A DNA stretch of 22,329 nt from UBA2289 sp041677365 (GCA_041677365.1 JBAYQC010000009.1:1-22329), one strand, 5' to 3'; shown: positions 8,473 through 16,375, counted from the stretch's first letter. A program made the numbers and translations. The notes: generated by a model from the letters alone, not told the origin.

Positions 8473-10067
8473 TGTATTTAAAATTGATGAGAGTTTTCTT
8501 TAAAGAAAATTTTTCTTTTAAGAGAATATTTGGTTTTCGTTTGAAATCCTCTAAATTAAAGACTATTCTAATTTCTTTTGCAATAATTTATGGTTTTGGG
8601 GGAATGCTTTTAGGCTTTGGCTATATGTTCTTTGAATTAGGTAGAGTTCTTGCGTTGAACCAGATGGAAGATTTGTTATTAAATTTTGTTTTTGTCTATG
8701 CAACGTTTATGTCAATGTTTTTTGTTTTATTACAAGCTAATGGATATATTTTTCATTATCGTGATTTCAACATTTTGCAACCATTACCAATAAAAAACCG
8801 CACTGTTATCGCAGCTAAAATTAATGTGATGCTTATAACTATATATCTGACAATTTTTATAATTACTGCACCTATAGTTTTTAGTTATTTTTATCATAGT
8901 GGATTTAATTTTATCAGCTTATTAATCTACATCATCTTAATGCTATTTGTACCATTTGTACCTCTAGCAATTTTTTCTGGATTATCATTACTCATTGCTA
9001 ATTTTTCAAATCGTTTTAGAATTGGTAAAGCATTGAACTTAATCTTCATGTTTTGTCTTTTCTTAGGTATTATGGTCTTTTCATTCTCGATGAACATGAA
9101 TGAGACAAACCCTTTGTTTAATCAGTTGGATTTCATGGATTCCTTTGGCGGGATTATTCCGACTGGTAAATGGTTTATACTGAGTATTCATAACCTGAAT
9201 ATTTTAGCCTTTGCGGGCTTCATTGGTATATCATTAGCTGTTTTATTTGGCTTTATTATTGTAGTTGAAAGAATTGTTGTTAAGACTAATCAATCACACC
9301 AAAATATCCGAGTTAGAAAAAACCAAACTCAAGCTGTATCAAGACAAAAATCTGTAGTAAGAAATATCTTTAATAAAGAAGTGAAGAAGTTTTTCAATAC
9401 TACAATTTATATCTTCAATTGTGGCTTTGGAACGATAATGATGTTTATAGGTGGAGTTGCTATTTTGATTTTTAAAGAGAGCCTGATAACTTCATTAGAG
9501 ATATTTGAATCAGCTAATCTTGATATAGAAGTGTTACTACTTGTAATTTTAGGATTTTTGATCTCTACAGTCTATACTCCCGCAATCAGTCTATCCTTAG
9601 AAGGTAAAAACTTTTGGATATTGAAATCTCTACCAATTAAAGCTGAAACAGTTATGCTTTCAAAGATGTTATTCAATCTTGTTCTTACAATTCCTTTTGC
9701 ATTGTTTGCATTATTTATGTCAAGTATTGCTTTTGGATTTTCAGCTTTAAATGTAGTATTGATGATTTTATTTATTATAACTTTTGCTTCGACCTTTTCA
9801 ATATTAGGTTCAGTCATTAATCTACACTTTCCGAAGTTTGAATATATCAATGAAACTGAAGTTGTAAAACAAAGTATAGGCGCACTACTTGGATTGTTTT
9901 CAGGGTTTTTTATTTTAACGATTCACGGTGTGATTTATTATTTCCTAAGTGCAAGTATGAGCTTGGCTTTAGTGCTATTAATCGCAGTAGCTATAAACAT
10001 TTTAATCTTTTTAGGTCTCTATATGTATATTAAAAAACAGAGTGAGAGCATATTTATGAAACTATAG
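8469..10067 (+). CDS. ABC transporter permease, about 12 membrane segments
   Basis: 532 aa, almost wholly hydrophobic, with two similar-looking halves of about six membrane segments each separated by a basic cytoplasmic stretch around residues 275-300. The length and pattern fit the large ABC-2-like permeases found in Firmicutes next to a single ATPase gene (the family I recall as Pfam ABC_tran_2). Internal sequence such as YRDFNILQPLPI and FWILKSLPI (near 95 and 378) repeats a LPI-type coupling motif, supporting internal duplication. The start overlaps the stop of the ATPase gene; the second codon is also ATG. Substrate unknown: export of a peptide, lipid or drug are all possible. A weak hairpin at 10073-10088 follows. 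Confidence 0.82.
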   Translation: MMYLKLMRVFFKENFSFKRIFGFRLKSSKLKTILISFAIIYGFGGMLLGFGYMFFELGRVLALNQMEDLLLNFVFVYATFMSMFFVLLQANGYIFHYRDFNILQPLPIKNRTVIAAKINVMLITIYLTIFIITAPIVFSYFYHSGFNFISLLIYIILMLFVPFVPLAIFSGLSLLIANFSNRFRIGKALNLIFMFCLFLGIMVFSFSMNMNETNPLFNQLDFMDSFGGIIPTGKWFILSIHNLNILAFAGFIGISLAVLFGFIIVVERIVVKTNQSHQNIRVRKNQTQAVSRQKSVVRNIFNKEVKKFFNTTIYIFNCGFGTIMMFIGGVAILIFKESLITSLEIFESANLDIEVLLLVILGFLISTVYTPAISLSLEGKNFWILKSLPIKAETVMLSKMLFNLVLTIPFALFALFMSSIAFGFSALNVVLMILFIITFASTFSILGSVINLHFPKFEYINETEVVKQSIGALLGLFSGFFILTIHGVIYYFLSASMSLALVLLIAVAINILIFLGLYMYIKKQSESIFMKL

Positions 10068-10098
10068 CGCTATCATTCAAGAGAATGAGTGTTTTAGT

Positions 10099-10127
10099 TT
10101 GTATTTTCTTGATAATTTTGTTATAAT
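10099..10127 (+). promoter_or_regulatory. Promoter of ppdK
   Basis: TTGTAT (10099-10104), 17-nt spacer, TATAAT (10122-10127) with a TG extended -10 element. The leader is about 40 nt, with GAAAGGA as SD. Confidence 0.7.
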
Positions 10128-10175
10128 TTTAACGGTTATTTAAATAATAATTTTAATTTTAGAAAGGAAGCAATT

Positions 10176-12800
10176 ATGACTAAATTCGTTTATTTATTTA
10201 AAGAAGCAGATGCTTCAATGCGTAACCTTCTTGGTGGTAAAGGTGCTAACTTAGCAGAAATGACAAAACTAGGTATGCCAGTACCTCAAGGTTTTACTGT
10301 TTCTACTGAAGCTTGTACACAATATTACAAAGATGGAAAACGCATCAATGACACAATCGTTCAACAAGTGTATGATGCAATGAAAGAAACTGAAAAAGTT
10401 GTTGGAAAGAAATTCGGAGACAATGAAAATCCATTTCTTGTATCTGTAAGATCTGGTGCTAGAGCATCAATGCCAGGGATGATGGACACAATCTTAAACT
10501 TAGGTTTAAATGATGTGGCCGTTGAAGGGTTAGCAAAACAAACAAATAATCCTCGTTTTGCTTATGATTCATATCGTCGTTTCATAACAATGTTTTCTGA
10601 TGTCGTTATGGAAATCTCTAAGAGTAATTTCGAAGCGATTTTTGATGCGAAAAAAGAAGAATTAGGAACCGAAGAAGACACAGCTTTAACAGCTGATGAT
10701 TTAAAAGAAATCGTTGGTGCTTTTAAAGCTAAATACAAGGAAATTAAGGGAGAAGATTTCCCTCAAGATCCAAAAGTTCAACTTATTTCTGCTGTAGAAG
10801 CAGTATTTAGATCTTGGGACAATCCAAGAGCTAACACATATCGTCGTTTGAACAACATTCCTTATGAATGGGGTACAGCAGTTAATGTTCAATCAATGGT
10901 TTTTGGTAATATGGGAGAAGATAGTGGTACTGGTGTTGCCTTTACTCGTAATCCATCTACTGGTGAAAACGAATTCTATGGTGAGTATTTATTCAATGCT
11001 CAAGGCGAAGATGTTGTTGCTGGTATTAGAACTCCAAAACCGATTTCTGAGTTAGAAGAAGACAATCCAAAGATTTATGCAGAATTTAGAAAGATATCTC
11101 ATAAATTAGAAGAACATTATAAAGATATGCAAGATATGGAATTTACCATTGAAAAAGGTAAATTGTATATGCTACAAACTAGAAATGGTAAAAGAACTGC
11201 ACAAGCAGCCTTAAAGATTGCTATCGATATGGTTGAAGAAGGTTTAATTACCGAAAAAGAAGCGGTACTAAAAGTTGATCCTGCTCAATTAGATTCTTTA
11301 TTGCATCCACAGTTCAATCCTGAAAGTTTAAAAAATGCCGAAGTGATTGCCAAAGGGTTAAATGCTTCACCTGGTGCAGCTACTGGTAGAGTTGTTTTCA
11401 CTGCTGAAAGAGCAGCGGAAATGGCTAAAGATGGTAAACCAGTTATTTTGGTAAGGCAAGAAACATCACCTGAAGATATTGAAGGTATGGTAGTTGCTAG
11501 CGGTGTTTTAACAAGCCGTGGTGGTATGACTTCACATGCAGCTGTTGTAGCTAGAGGCATGGGTACATGCTGTGTTGCAGGTGCTGGAAGTGTTAAAGTA
11601 TATGAAGATAAAAAATACTTTGAAGTTGCTGGTGTAAAATATCATGAAGGCGATTATATTTCCTTAGATGGTTCTACTGGTAACATCTACGGTGAAGAAG
11701 TAAAAACTATGGACGCTACTGTTAGTGGAGATTTTGCTAAACTAATGAAATGGGCAGATAAATATCGTGTTCTTAAGGTTAGAACAAATGCAGATAATCC
11801 TAGAGATGCAAAAGTAGCTTATGAATTCGGAGCTGAAGGTATTGGTTTATGCCGTACAGAGCATATGTTCTTTGAAGGTGACAGAATTAAAGCGATGCGT
11901 GAAATGATTGTATCGAATACGGTAGAAGAAAGACAAAAAGCTTTAAATAAATTATTACCTATGCAAAGAGAAGACTTTATTGGTTTATATGAAGCAATGC
12001 AAGGTCATCCAGTAACAATTCGTTATTTGGATCCACCTCTACATGAATTCTTACCTAATGAAGAAGAAGATATCAAAGATTTGGCTAAAGAAATGGGTCT
12101 TAGCTTTGAAGACTTGAAAGCTACTGTTGACAGTTTACATGAAACTAACCCAATGTTAGGACATCGTGGGGTAAGATTGTCAATTACATATCCAGAAATT
12201 GCTGTAATGCAAACTCGCGCTGTTATTGAAGCAGCTATTGCTGTCAGCAAAAAAGGTTTAGAAGTAGTTCCTGAAATCATGATTCCTCTTGTAGGAGAAA
12301 TCAAGGAATTAAAATATATCAAGGACATCGTAGTTAAAACAGCTGACGAAATTATCAAAGAAGCTGGAGTTAAACTACAGTATTCAGTTGGTACAATGAT
12401 TGAAATTCCTCGTGCAGCACTATTAGCAGATGAAATTGCTAAAGAAGCTGAATTCTTCTCATTCGGAACTAACGATTTAACCCAAATGACTTTTGGTTTC
12501 TCTCGTGATGATGCTGGTAAATTCTTAGCTGATTATTACGATAAGAAAGTTTTTGAATCTGATCCATTCGCTCACGTTGATGTTAAAGGCGTTGGAAAAT
12601 TAATGGACATCGCTGTTAAAGGCGGACAAGCTACAAGACCTAATATTAAATTAGGAATCTGTGGTGAACACGGTGGAGATCCTGCATCTATTGACTTCTG
12701 TCATAATGTTGGACTTAACTATGTCTCATGTTCTCCGTTTAGAGTTCCAATCGCACGTTTAGCTGCGGCACATGCCAACATTAAAAACCCAAGAAAATAA
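10176..12800 (+). CDS. ppdK: Pyruvate, phosphate dikinase
   Basis: 874 aa, the canonical length. Interconverts pyruvate + ATP + Pi with PEP + AMP + PPi through a phosphohistidine. The N-terminal ATP-grasp domain begins with GGKGANLAEM; the swivelling domain carries GGMTSHAAVVARGMG with phospho-acceptor H454; the C-terminal TIM barrel contains GLCRTEHMFF, GTNDLTQMTFGFSRDD and CGEHGGDP with its catalytic cysteine. All key residues are intact. Codon choice is more regular than in its neighbours, suggesting high expression. It is transcribed alone from a good promoter to a strong terminator. In fermenters it can run towards ATP and pyruvate in PPi-dependent glycolysis, but direction is inference. 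Confidence 0.98.
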   Translation: MTKFVYLFKEADASMRNLLGGKGANLAEMTKLGMPVPQGFTVSTEACTQYYKDGKRINDTIVQQVYDAMKETEKVVGKKFGDNENPFLVSVRSGARASMPGMMDTILNLGLNDVAVEGLAKQTNNPRFAYDSYRRFITMFSDVVMEISKSNFEAIFDAKKEELGTEEDTALTADDLKEIVGAFKAKYKEIKGEDFPQDPKVQLISAVEAVFRSWDNPRANTYRRLNNIPYEWGTAVNVQSMVFGNMGEDSGTGVAFTRNPSTGENEFYGEYLFNAQGEDVVAGIRTPKPISELEEDNPKIYAEFRKISHKLEEHYKDMQDMEFTIEKGKLYMLQTRNGKRTAQAALKIAIDMVEEGLITEKEAVLKVDPAQLDSLLHPQFNPESLKNAEVIAKGLNASPGAATGRVVFTAERAAEMAKDGKPVILVRQETSPEDIEGMVVASGVLTSRGGMTSHAAVVARGMGTCCVAGAGSVKVYEDKKYFEVAGVKYHEGDYISLDGSTGNIYGEEVKTMDATVSGDFAKLMKWADKYRVLKVRTNADNPRDAKVAYEFGAEGIGLCRTEHMFFEGDRIKAMREMIVSNTVEERQKALNKLLPMQREDFIGLYEAMQGHPVTIRYLDPPLHEFLPNEEEDIKDLAKEMGLSFEDLKATVDSLHETNPMLGHRGVRLSITYPEIAVMQTRAVIEAAIAVSKKGLEVVPEIMIPLVGEIKELKYIKDIVVKTADEIIKEAGVKLQYSVGTMIEIPRAALLADEIAKEAEFFSFGTNDLTQMTFGFSRDDAGKFLADYYDKKVFESDPFAHVDVKGVGKLMDIAVKGGQATRPNIKLGICGEHGGDPASIDFCHNVGLNYVSCSPFRVPIARLAAAHANIKNPRK

Positions 12801-12808
12801 GATTCTTA

Positions 12809-12834
12809 GAGCCTAAATTTTTAGGCTCTTTTTT
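12809..12834 (+). terminator. Intrinsic terminator of ppdK
   Basis: GAGCCTAA (12809-12816) / TTAGGCTC (12821-12828) with a 4-nt loop, followed by TTTTTT. Confidence 0.9.
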
Positions 12835-12846
12835 CTTTTCAATCGG

Positions 12847-12875
12847 TTGACATCACTTATTAGATATACTATAAT
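12847..12875 (+). promoter_or_regulatory. Perfect-consensus promoter of the structured RNA
   Basis: TTGACA (12847-12852), exactly 17 nt, TATAAT (12870-12875). The predicted start is at 12882 or next to it, which is exactly the first base of the long closing helix. Confidence 0.85.
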
Positions 12876-12881
12876 TAAGAT

Positions 12882-13060
12882 GTACTTAGTTAGTTGGAAA
12901 TCACTCATACGCGCTGCACAATTATTGAACGGGAGTCAAGGTCATTTTGGTGTTGAAAGCCTATTTAATTAGGAATCCTAACGGGATGACAAGAGATGCC
13001 CACGTAGGGGTGGATGTAGTCTGCCAGAGTGATTTCCAACTGATTAAGTACATTTTTTTT
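12882..13060 (+). ncRNA. Highly structured RNA, 6S-like or rsmD attenuator leader
   Basis: The 5' end (12882-12906) pairs without interruption with 13027-13051: 25 bp including two G-U wobbles, followed after one A by eight Ts, so the closing helix itself is an intrinsic terminator. Inside are a bubble of about 24/25 nt (12907-12930 and 13002-13026), a short helix GGGAGTC/GATGCCC with one mismatch, a 9-bp helix (12941-12949 with 12982-12990) and an apical hairpin TTAGG/CCTAA. This rod shape with a large central bubble, size of about 175 nt and strong promoter recall 6S RNA (ssrS). No reading frame with an SD is present. The alternative is a cis-acting attenuator for rsmD, 17 nt downstream and without its own promoter. 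Identity is inference; the fold is directly visible. Confidence 0.75.
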
Positions 13061-13076
13061 AAAAAGAGGTAAGATA

Positions 13077-13628
13077 ATGCTCAGAGTTATTTCGGGAAAA
13101 TATAAGTCGCGTAAAATTATTGAAGTTAAATCTTCTTCAACTAGACCTACTACAGATAAAAACAAAGAGATTCTTTTTAATACAATTGGTCAGTATTTTG
13201 AAGGTGGTAGAGCTTTGGATTTATTTGCTGGAAGCGGTTCTTTGGGGATTGAAGCTTATAGCAGGGGAATTGATGAAGTAGATTTTGTTGAAAAAAATAT
13301 TCAAGCTTATAAAGTAATAAAAACAAATCTTTTAAACCTAGAGATTAACGATTGTAAAGTGCATAGAATAGATGCAATAGAGTTTTTAAAAAAGGTTGAT
13401 TGTAAATATTTACTTATCTTAGTAGATCCACCCTATAAATTAGATATATATGTGGAAATCCTTGAGATAATATCAAGTAGACAATTATTAGAAGTAAATG
13501 GTATAATTGTTATGGAGTCAGTCATTGATAAAATCATGCCTGAAGAGAAATGTGATATTTATAAATATAAAGAAAAATTAATGGGATATTCAAAATTTAG
13601 TTTTTACAAGAGAAGGAGACAACTATGA
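13077..13628 (+). CDS. rsmD: 16S rRNA (guanine966-N2)-methyltransferase
   Basis: 183 aa. SAM-dependent Rossmann methyltransferase that modifies G966 of 16S rRNA in the assembling 30S subunit. It has the RsmD N-terminus MLRVISGKYKSRKI, the STRPTTDK segment, SAM motif I LDLFAGSGSLGIEA (47-60) and the catalytic DPPY at 117-120. SD AGAGG (13065-13069) lies 7 nt before the ATG. Only 17 nt separate it from the U-tract of the upstream structured RNA, so expression should depend on readthrough of that terminator. It ends in TGA overlapping the coaD start, the usual rsmD-coaD pairing. Confidence 0.94.
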   Translation: MLRVISGKYKSRKIIEVKSSSTRPTTDKNKEILFNTIGQYFEGGRALDLFAGSGSLGIEAYSRGIDEVDFVEKNIQAYKVIKTNLLNLEINDCKVHRIDAIEFLKKVDCKYLLILVDPPYKLDIYVEILEIISSRQLLEVNGIIVMESVIDKIMPEEKCDIYKYKEKLMGYSKFSFYKRRRQL

Positions 13629-14113
13629 AAATTGGTTTTTACCCAGGAAGTTTTGATCCGATAACTTTTGGTCATCTTGACATTATAACTAGAGGAGCTA
13701 AGTTATTTGATAAGCTCTATATTGCTATTTCATTTAACCCAAATAAAAAAACCTTGTTTACGGCTGTAGAAAGAATGAATTTGGTCAAAGAAGTAGTTAA
13801 AGATATCTTAAATGTTGAAGTTATTGAATCGAACATTTTAACTGTTGAGCATTGCAAGAAACTTGGAGCTTCACATATTCTTAGAGGTCTAAGAGCTGTA
13901 ACTGATTATGACTATGAGTTTCAAATGACTAACTTTAATCATAATATTAGTCCCGAAGTTGATACTGTATTTTTGATGACACAAGGAAAATACTCATTCT
14001 TATCTTCTTCATCAGTTAGAGAACTAGCGATGTTCGGTGGGGATGTAAGTCCTTTTGTTCCAGAAAATGTAAAAATAGCTATCGAAAATAAATTAAAAAA
14101 TAATTCTTTATAA
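13625..14113 (+). CDS. coaD: Phosphopantetheine adenylyltransferase
   Basis: 162 aa, typical length. Fourth step of coenzyme A synthesis: 4'-phosphopantetheine + ATP to dephospho-CoA + PPi. Nucleotidyltransferase motif GSFDPITFGH at 8-17 (T/HxGH variant TFGH 14-17), RGLRAVTDYDYE near 88-99, and the second signature SSSSVREL near 127-134. It overlaps rsmD by 4 nt (ATGA) with the SD AAGGAG inside the end of rsmD. The transcript ends at the hairpin at 14137. Confidence 0.97.
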   Translation: MKIGFYPGSFDPITFGHLDIITRGAKLFDKLYIAISFNPNKKTLFTAVERMNLVKEVVKDILNVEVIESNILTVEHCKKLGASHILRGLRAVTDYDYEFQMTNFNHNISPEVDTVFLMTQGKYSFLSSSSVRELAMFGGDVSPFVPENVKIAIENKLKNNSL

Positions 14114-14136
14114 GAATTGGTGGTTTCAGTCAAATT

Positions 14137-14165
14137 AAACCAGTTAATCTGGTTTTTAAGTTTTT
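14137..14165 (+). terminator. Intrinsic terminator of rsmD-coaD
   Basis: AAACCAG (14137-14143) / CTGGTTT (14149-14155), 5-nt loop, T-rich tail. The following 90 nt to the tRNA promoter show nothing else recognisable. Confidence 0.75.
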
Positions 14166-14255
14166 AATCATATAGATTTTTATTCACTAAAGGTGTATGA
14201 TAAATTTGGATAAACCAAATGGTTAAAATATATGTTAGAATATATAACTTTTTGC

Positions 14256-14284
14256 TTTACAAACTGACTTAATTCATTTATAAT
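14256..14284 (+). promoter_or_regulatory. Promoter of the tRNA-Arg cluster
   Basis: TTTACA (14256-14261), 17 nt, TATAAT (14279-14284); the first tRNA starts 14 nt after the -10 box. Confidence 0.8.
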
Positions 14285-14297
14285 ATTTATTGCGTGT

Positions 14298-14374
<77 letters not shown>

Positions 14375-14389
14375 TAGATTAATAATAGT

Positions 14390-14416
14390 GAGTCAGTAAT
14401 CTGACTCTTTCTTTTT
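14390..14416 (+). terminator. Terminator between the first and second tRNA-Arg genes
   Basis: GAGTCAG (14390-14396) / CTGACTC (14401-14407), TAAT loop, then TTTCTTTTT. Only 17 nt remain before the next tRNA, with no room for a full promoter. Confidence 0.8.
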
Positions 14417-14433
14417 AACTAAATCCTAAAAAA

Positions 14434-14510
14434 GACCCGGTAGCTCAGCAGGATAGAGCAACGGCTTCCTAAGCCGTCGGTCGGGGGTTCGAATCCCTTC
14501 CGGGTCGCCA
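14434..14510 (+). tRNA. tRNA-Arg (anticodon CCU)
   Basis: 77 nt with CCA. Acceptor GACCCGG/CCGGGTC, anticodon arm ACGGC-TTCCTAA-GCCGT (anticodon CCT, reads AGG). D arm, variable loop and T arm are identical to the first copy; the two genes differ by one acceptor base pair and two anticodon-loop positions, so they are recent tandem duplicates or kept alike by gene conversion. Confidence 0.96.
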
Positions 14511-14518
14511 TTAACACA

Positions 14519-14595
14519 GGCCCGATAGCTCAGTTGGATAGAGCAGTAGCTTCCGGAGCTAAAGGTCGGGGGTTCGAGTCCCTTTCGGGTCGCCA
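14519..14595 (+). tRNA. tRNA-Arg (anticodon CCG)
   Basis: 77 nt with CCA. Acceptor GGCCCGA pairs with TCGGGTC (one G-U at 2-71), D arm GCTC-AGTTGGATA-GAGC, anticodon arm GTAGC-TTCCGGA-GCTAA (anticodon CCG, reads CGG), T arm GGGGG-TTCGAGT-CCCTT. The outermost anticodon-stem pair 27-43 is a G-A mismatch. It follows the previous tRNA after 8 nt, so the two are cut from one transcript. Confidence 0.93.
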
Positions 14596-14603
14596 TAAAT
14601 CAG

Positions 14604-14636
14604 AAATGTTGCTTTTACGAGCAACATTTTTATTTT
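14604..14636 (+). terminator. Intrinsic terminator of the tRNA-Arg cluster
   Basis: Perfect 10-bp stem AAATGTTGCT (14604-14613) / AGCAACATTT (14620-14629), 6-nt loop, T-rich tail. Confidence 0.88.
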
Positions 14637-14646
14637 TTATTTAGTT

Positions 14647-14675
14647 TTGATAACCAGTCATAATTATGATAAAAT
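14647..14675 (+). promoter_or_regulatory. Promoter of the ABC-F gene
   Basis: TTGATA (14647-14652), 17 nt, TAAAAT (14670-14675) with TG extended -10. The predicted start near 14682 gives an untranslated leader of about 120 nt, long for this genome. Confidence 0.7.
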
Positions 14676-14717
14676 TAATCTATAAAAATATAAAAAAATT
14701 AATAGGAAGGTGAAAAG

Positions 14718-14732
14718 ATGTTAATTAATTAA
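14718..14732 (+). CDS. Four-codon leader ORF (MLIN) of the ABC-F gene
   Basis: ATG TTA ATT AAT TAA, preceded by a strong SD (AAGGTG, 14707-14712) at 5-nt spacing. An SD this good in front of a four-codon frame is unlikely to be idle. Short leader ORFs are common upstream of ABC-F resistance genes. The peptide itself is probably irrelevant; ribosome position on it is the likely signal (see the hairpins at 14737-14800). Confidence 0.6.
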   Translation: MLIN

Positions 14733-14736
14733 ATTT

Positions 14737-14800
14737 CTCACTAAAAAAAGTTTCTACTTTTAGTGAGCATAAGTTAAAAAGAATAAACTAAAAGGAGAAA
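14737..14800 (+). promoter_or_regulatory. Two mutually exclusive hairpins controlling the ABC-F SD
   Basis: Strand 1 (14737-14746, CTCACTAAAA) pairs over 10 bp with strand 2 (14758-14767, TTTTAGTGAG). Strand 2 extended 5' (14751-14764) can instead pair with strand 3 (14787-14800, ACTAAAAGGAGAAA) at 13 of 14 positions, and strand 3 holds the SD (AAGGAG, 14792-14797) of the ATG at 14804. The two helices share bases and cannot coexist. No U-tract follows either, so control would be on translation. Confidence 0.55.
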
Positions 14801-14803
14801 AAT

Positions 14804-16330
14804 ATGCTAAGTATAAAAAATTTAATTATTAAAAACATTCAACAAGATTTAATCTTAGTTGATAATTTATCTTTCACCATAAATAAGCATGAAAAGATTG
14901 CAATTATTGGTAGTGAAGGCAGTGGAAAATCGACACTGTTAAAAGTTATTGCGGGAATTGAAGTCCCTTATATAGCATATGAGGGGGAGATTATTAAACC
15001 TCAGGTGATTTCATATCTAGAACAGAACATTGATGAGCATTGGGGAGATTTTAGTGTCCATCAGTACCTAGAAGATCAAATCATAAAATCCGGAAGATAT
15101 GAATATTATGTAAATAGTATAAAAATTATTGGGAACTTAGGTCTAATTTATGATGAAATTCGTGACCGGAAAATTAAAACATTTTCCGGTGGAGAGAAGG
15201 TAAAAATTGGTTTGGTTAAGGCATTGATGAATGAGCCGGATTTACTTTTATTAGATGAACCAACAAACGACCTAGACTTTTCTACTCTGTTGTTTCTAGA
15301 AGATTTTTTAAACAATTTGGAAACACCGGTTTTGTTTGTGTCTCACGATCAACGCTTATTACAAAATGTCAGTAATGGAATCATTCACTTACAACACGTA
15401 CATAAAAAAACTAAAGCTAAAACATCATTTTTGAAGGTTGACTATATTGAGTTTATGGAACAACAAAAATCTAAATATTTATCTCAGTTGATGATTGCAA
15501 GAAAACAAAGAAGTGATTATAAGAAGAAAATTGAGCGATTTACGCAAATTTATCAAAAAGTTGAATATCAGCAAAATCAAGCTGTTAGAGAACCGACAAA
15601 GGGTAGGCTTTTAAAAAAGAAAATGAAAAGTTTAAAAAGTCAGGAAGAACGATTTGTTAAAGAAAAGGATTCGTTTATGGAAATTCCTGAAAACGAAGAA
15701 TCGATGAATTTATTTTTTGATAATAATAGTAAGATTAATCCACATAAACAAATTCTGGATTTAGACATTAAAGATTTTAAGTTGAAAGACGGACAGATAA
15801 TCAAAAACATTAATTTATCAATTTTAGGTGCTGATAAAATCGTAATTGTTGGTAATAATGGTATCGGTAAAACAACATTAATCCAACATATAGCTCAGGT
15901 ATTAAAAGCAAGAGGAATCAAATATGGTTATGTTAGTCAAAACTATTTAGAAGTTTTGGATGGTAATATGAATCCGATTGATTTTTTAATTAGTAAGAAA
16001 GTTAAATTTGATGAGACAAGAATTAGACAAATATTCGGTAATATGGGTTTTAAAAAGGAAGAGATGGTCTATCCGATTAAAAGTTTAAGTGATGGAACGA
16101 AACTAAAAATTATCTTGACGCTTTTAGTTGGGCTTGATACTCAAGTATTACTATTAGATGAACCAACGAGAAACTTGTCTCCATTAAATCAAAATGAACT
16201 CTATGATTTATTCTTGAGTTTTTCTGGAGCAATTATTGCTATCAGTCATGATCGAGAGTTTATTGAATCCGTATTTGATGATATATATGAATTAAGTTCA
16301 GATGGATTAAAGCAACTAGATTTAAAGTAA
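14804..16330 (+). CDS. ABC-F ATPase, ribosome-protection (antibiotic resistance) type
   Basis: 508 aa with two ABC domains and no membrane segments. Domain 1: Walker A GSEGSGKST (36-44), signature FSGGEK (127-132), Walker B with DEPTND and E152. A charged helical linker of about 100 residues (200-300) would reach the peptidyl-transferase region of the ribosome. Domain 2: Walker A GNNGIGKTT (350-358), diverged signature LSDGTK (428-433), and DEPTRNLSP (452-460). The short length, diverged second domain and TRN motif resemble the clostridial CplR/Vga-like resistance branch more than the housekeeping Uup/EttA branch. Drug range (lincosamide, pleuromutilin, streptogramin A in relatives) is inferred. 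The uORF/hairpin leader supports inducible control. AAGGAG SD 6 nt before the ATG. Confidence 0.85.
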   Translation: MLSIKNLIIKNIQQDLILVDNLSFTINKHEKIAIIGSEGSGKSTLLKVIAGIEVPYIAYEGEIIKPQVISYLEQNIDEHWGDFSVHQYLEDQIIKSGRYEYYVNSIKIIGNLGLIYDEIRDRKIKTFSGGEKVKIGLVKALMNEPDLLLLDEPTNDLDFSTLLFLEDFLNNLETPVLFVSHDQRLLQNVSNGIIHLQHVHKKTKAKTSFLKVDYIEFMEQQKSKYLSQLMIARKQRSDYKKKIERFTQIYQKVEYQQNQAVREPTKGRLLKKKMKSLKSQEERFVKEKDSFMEIPENEESMNLFFDNNSKINPHKQILDLDIKDFKLKDGQIIKNINLSILGADKIVIVGNNGIGKTTLIQHIAQVLKARGIKYGYVSQNYLEVLDGNMNPIDFLISKKVKFDETRIRQIFGNMGFKKEEMVYPIKSLSDGTKLKIILTLLVGLDTQVLLLDEPTRNLSPLNQNELYDLFLSFSGAIIAISHDREFIESVFDDIYELSSDGLKQLDLK

Positions 16331-16375
16331 ATTTATATTTGTCTAAGAAACTTAGTAATAAGAAGGGAGTTTTAA

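Noticed and set aside
10073..10100. TCATTC-AAGA-GAATGA hairpin after the ABC permease gene as a terminator.
   Set aside because: Weak 6-bp, AT-rich stem with an imperfect T tail; possible, but not strong enough to list.
12023..12358. Antisense open frame of 111 codons inside ppdK, and similar frames opposite or out of frame with other genes (for example 3515-3814, 11285-11560, 10864-11055).
   Set aside because: They lie wholly within well-supported genes, lack SD sequences and have no recognisable protein features; they are by-products of the codon pattern of the real gene.
12881..13052. The 26-bp inverted repeat could be the ends of a small non-autonomous transposon (MITE).
   Set aside because: No target-site duplication is visible, no second copy lies in the window, the predicted transcription start coincides with the repeat end, and both mismatches are G-U compatible; an RNA explanation fits better. 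A genome-wide copy search would settle it.
14737..14767. Hairpin after the uORF as an intrinsic terminator.
   Set aside because: The stem is followed by CATAAGTTAAAAAG, with no U-tract, so it should not terminate; it is treated as part of a translational switch.
16343..16355. CTAAG-AAA-CTTAG hairpin between the ABC-F and GH13 genes as a terminator.
   Set aside because: The stem is only 5 bp and there is no T run after it.
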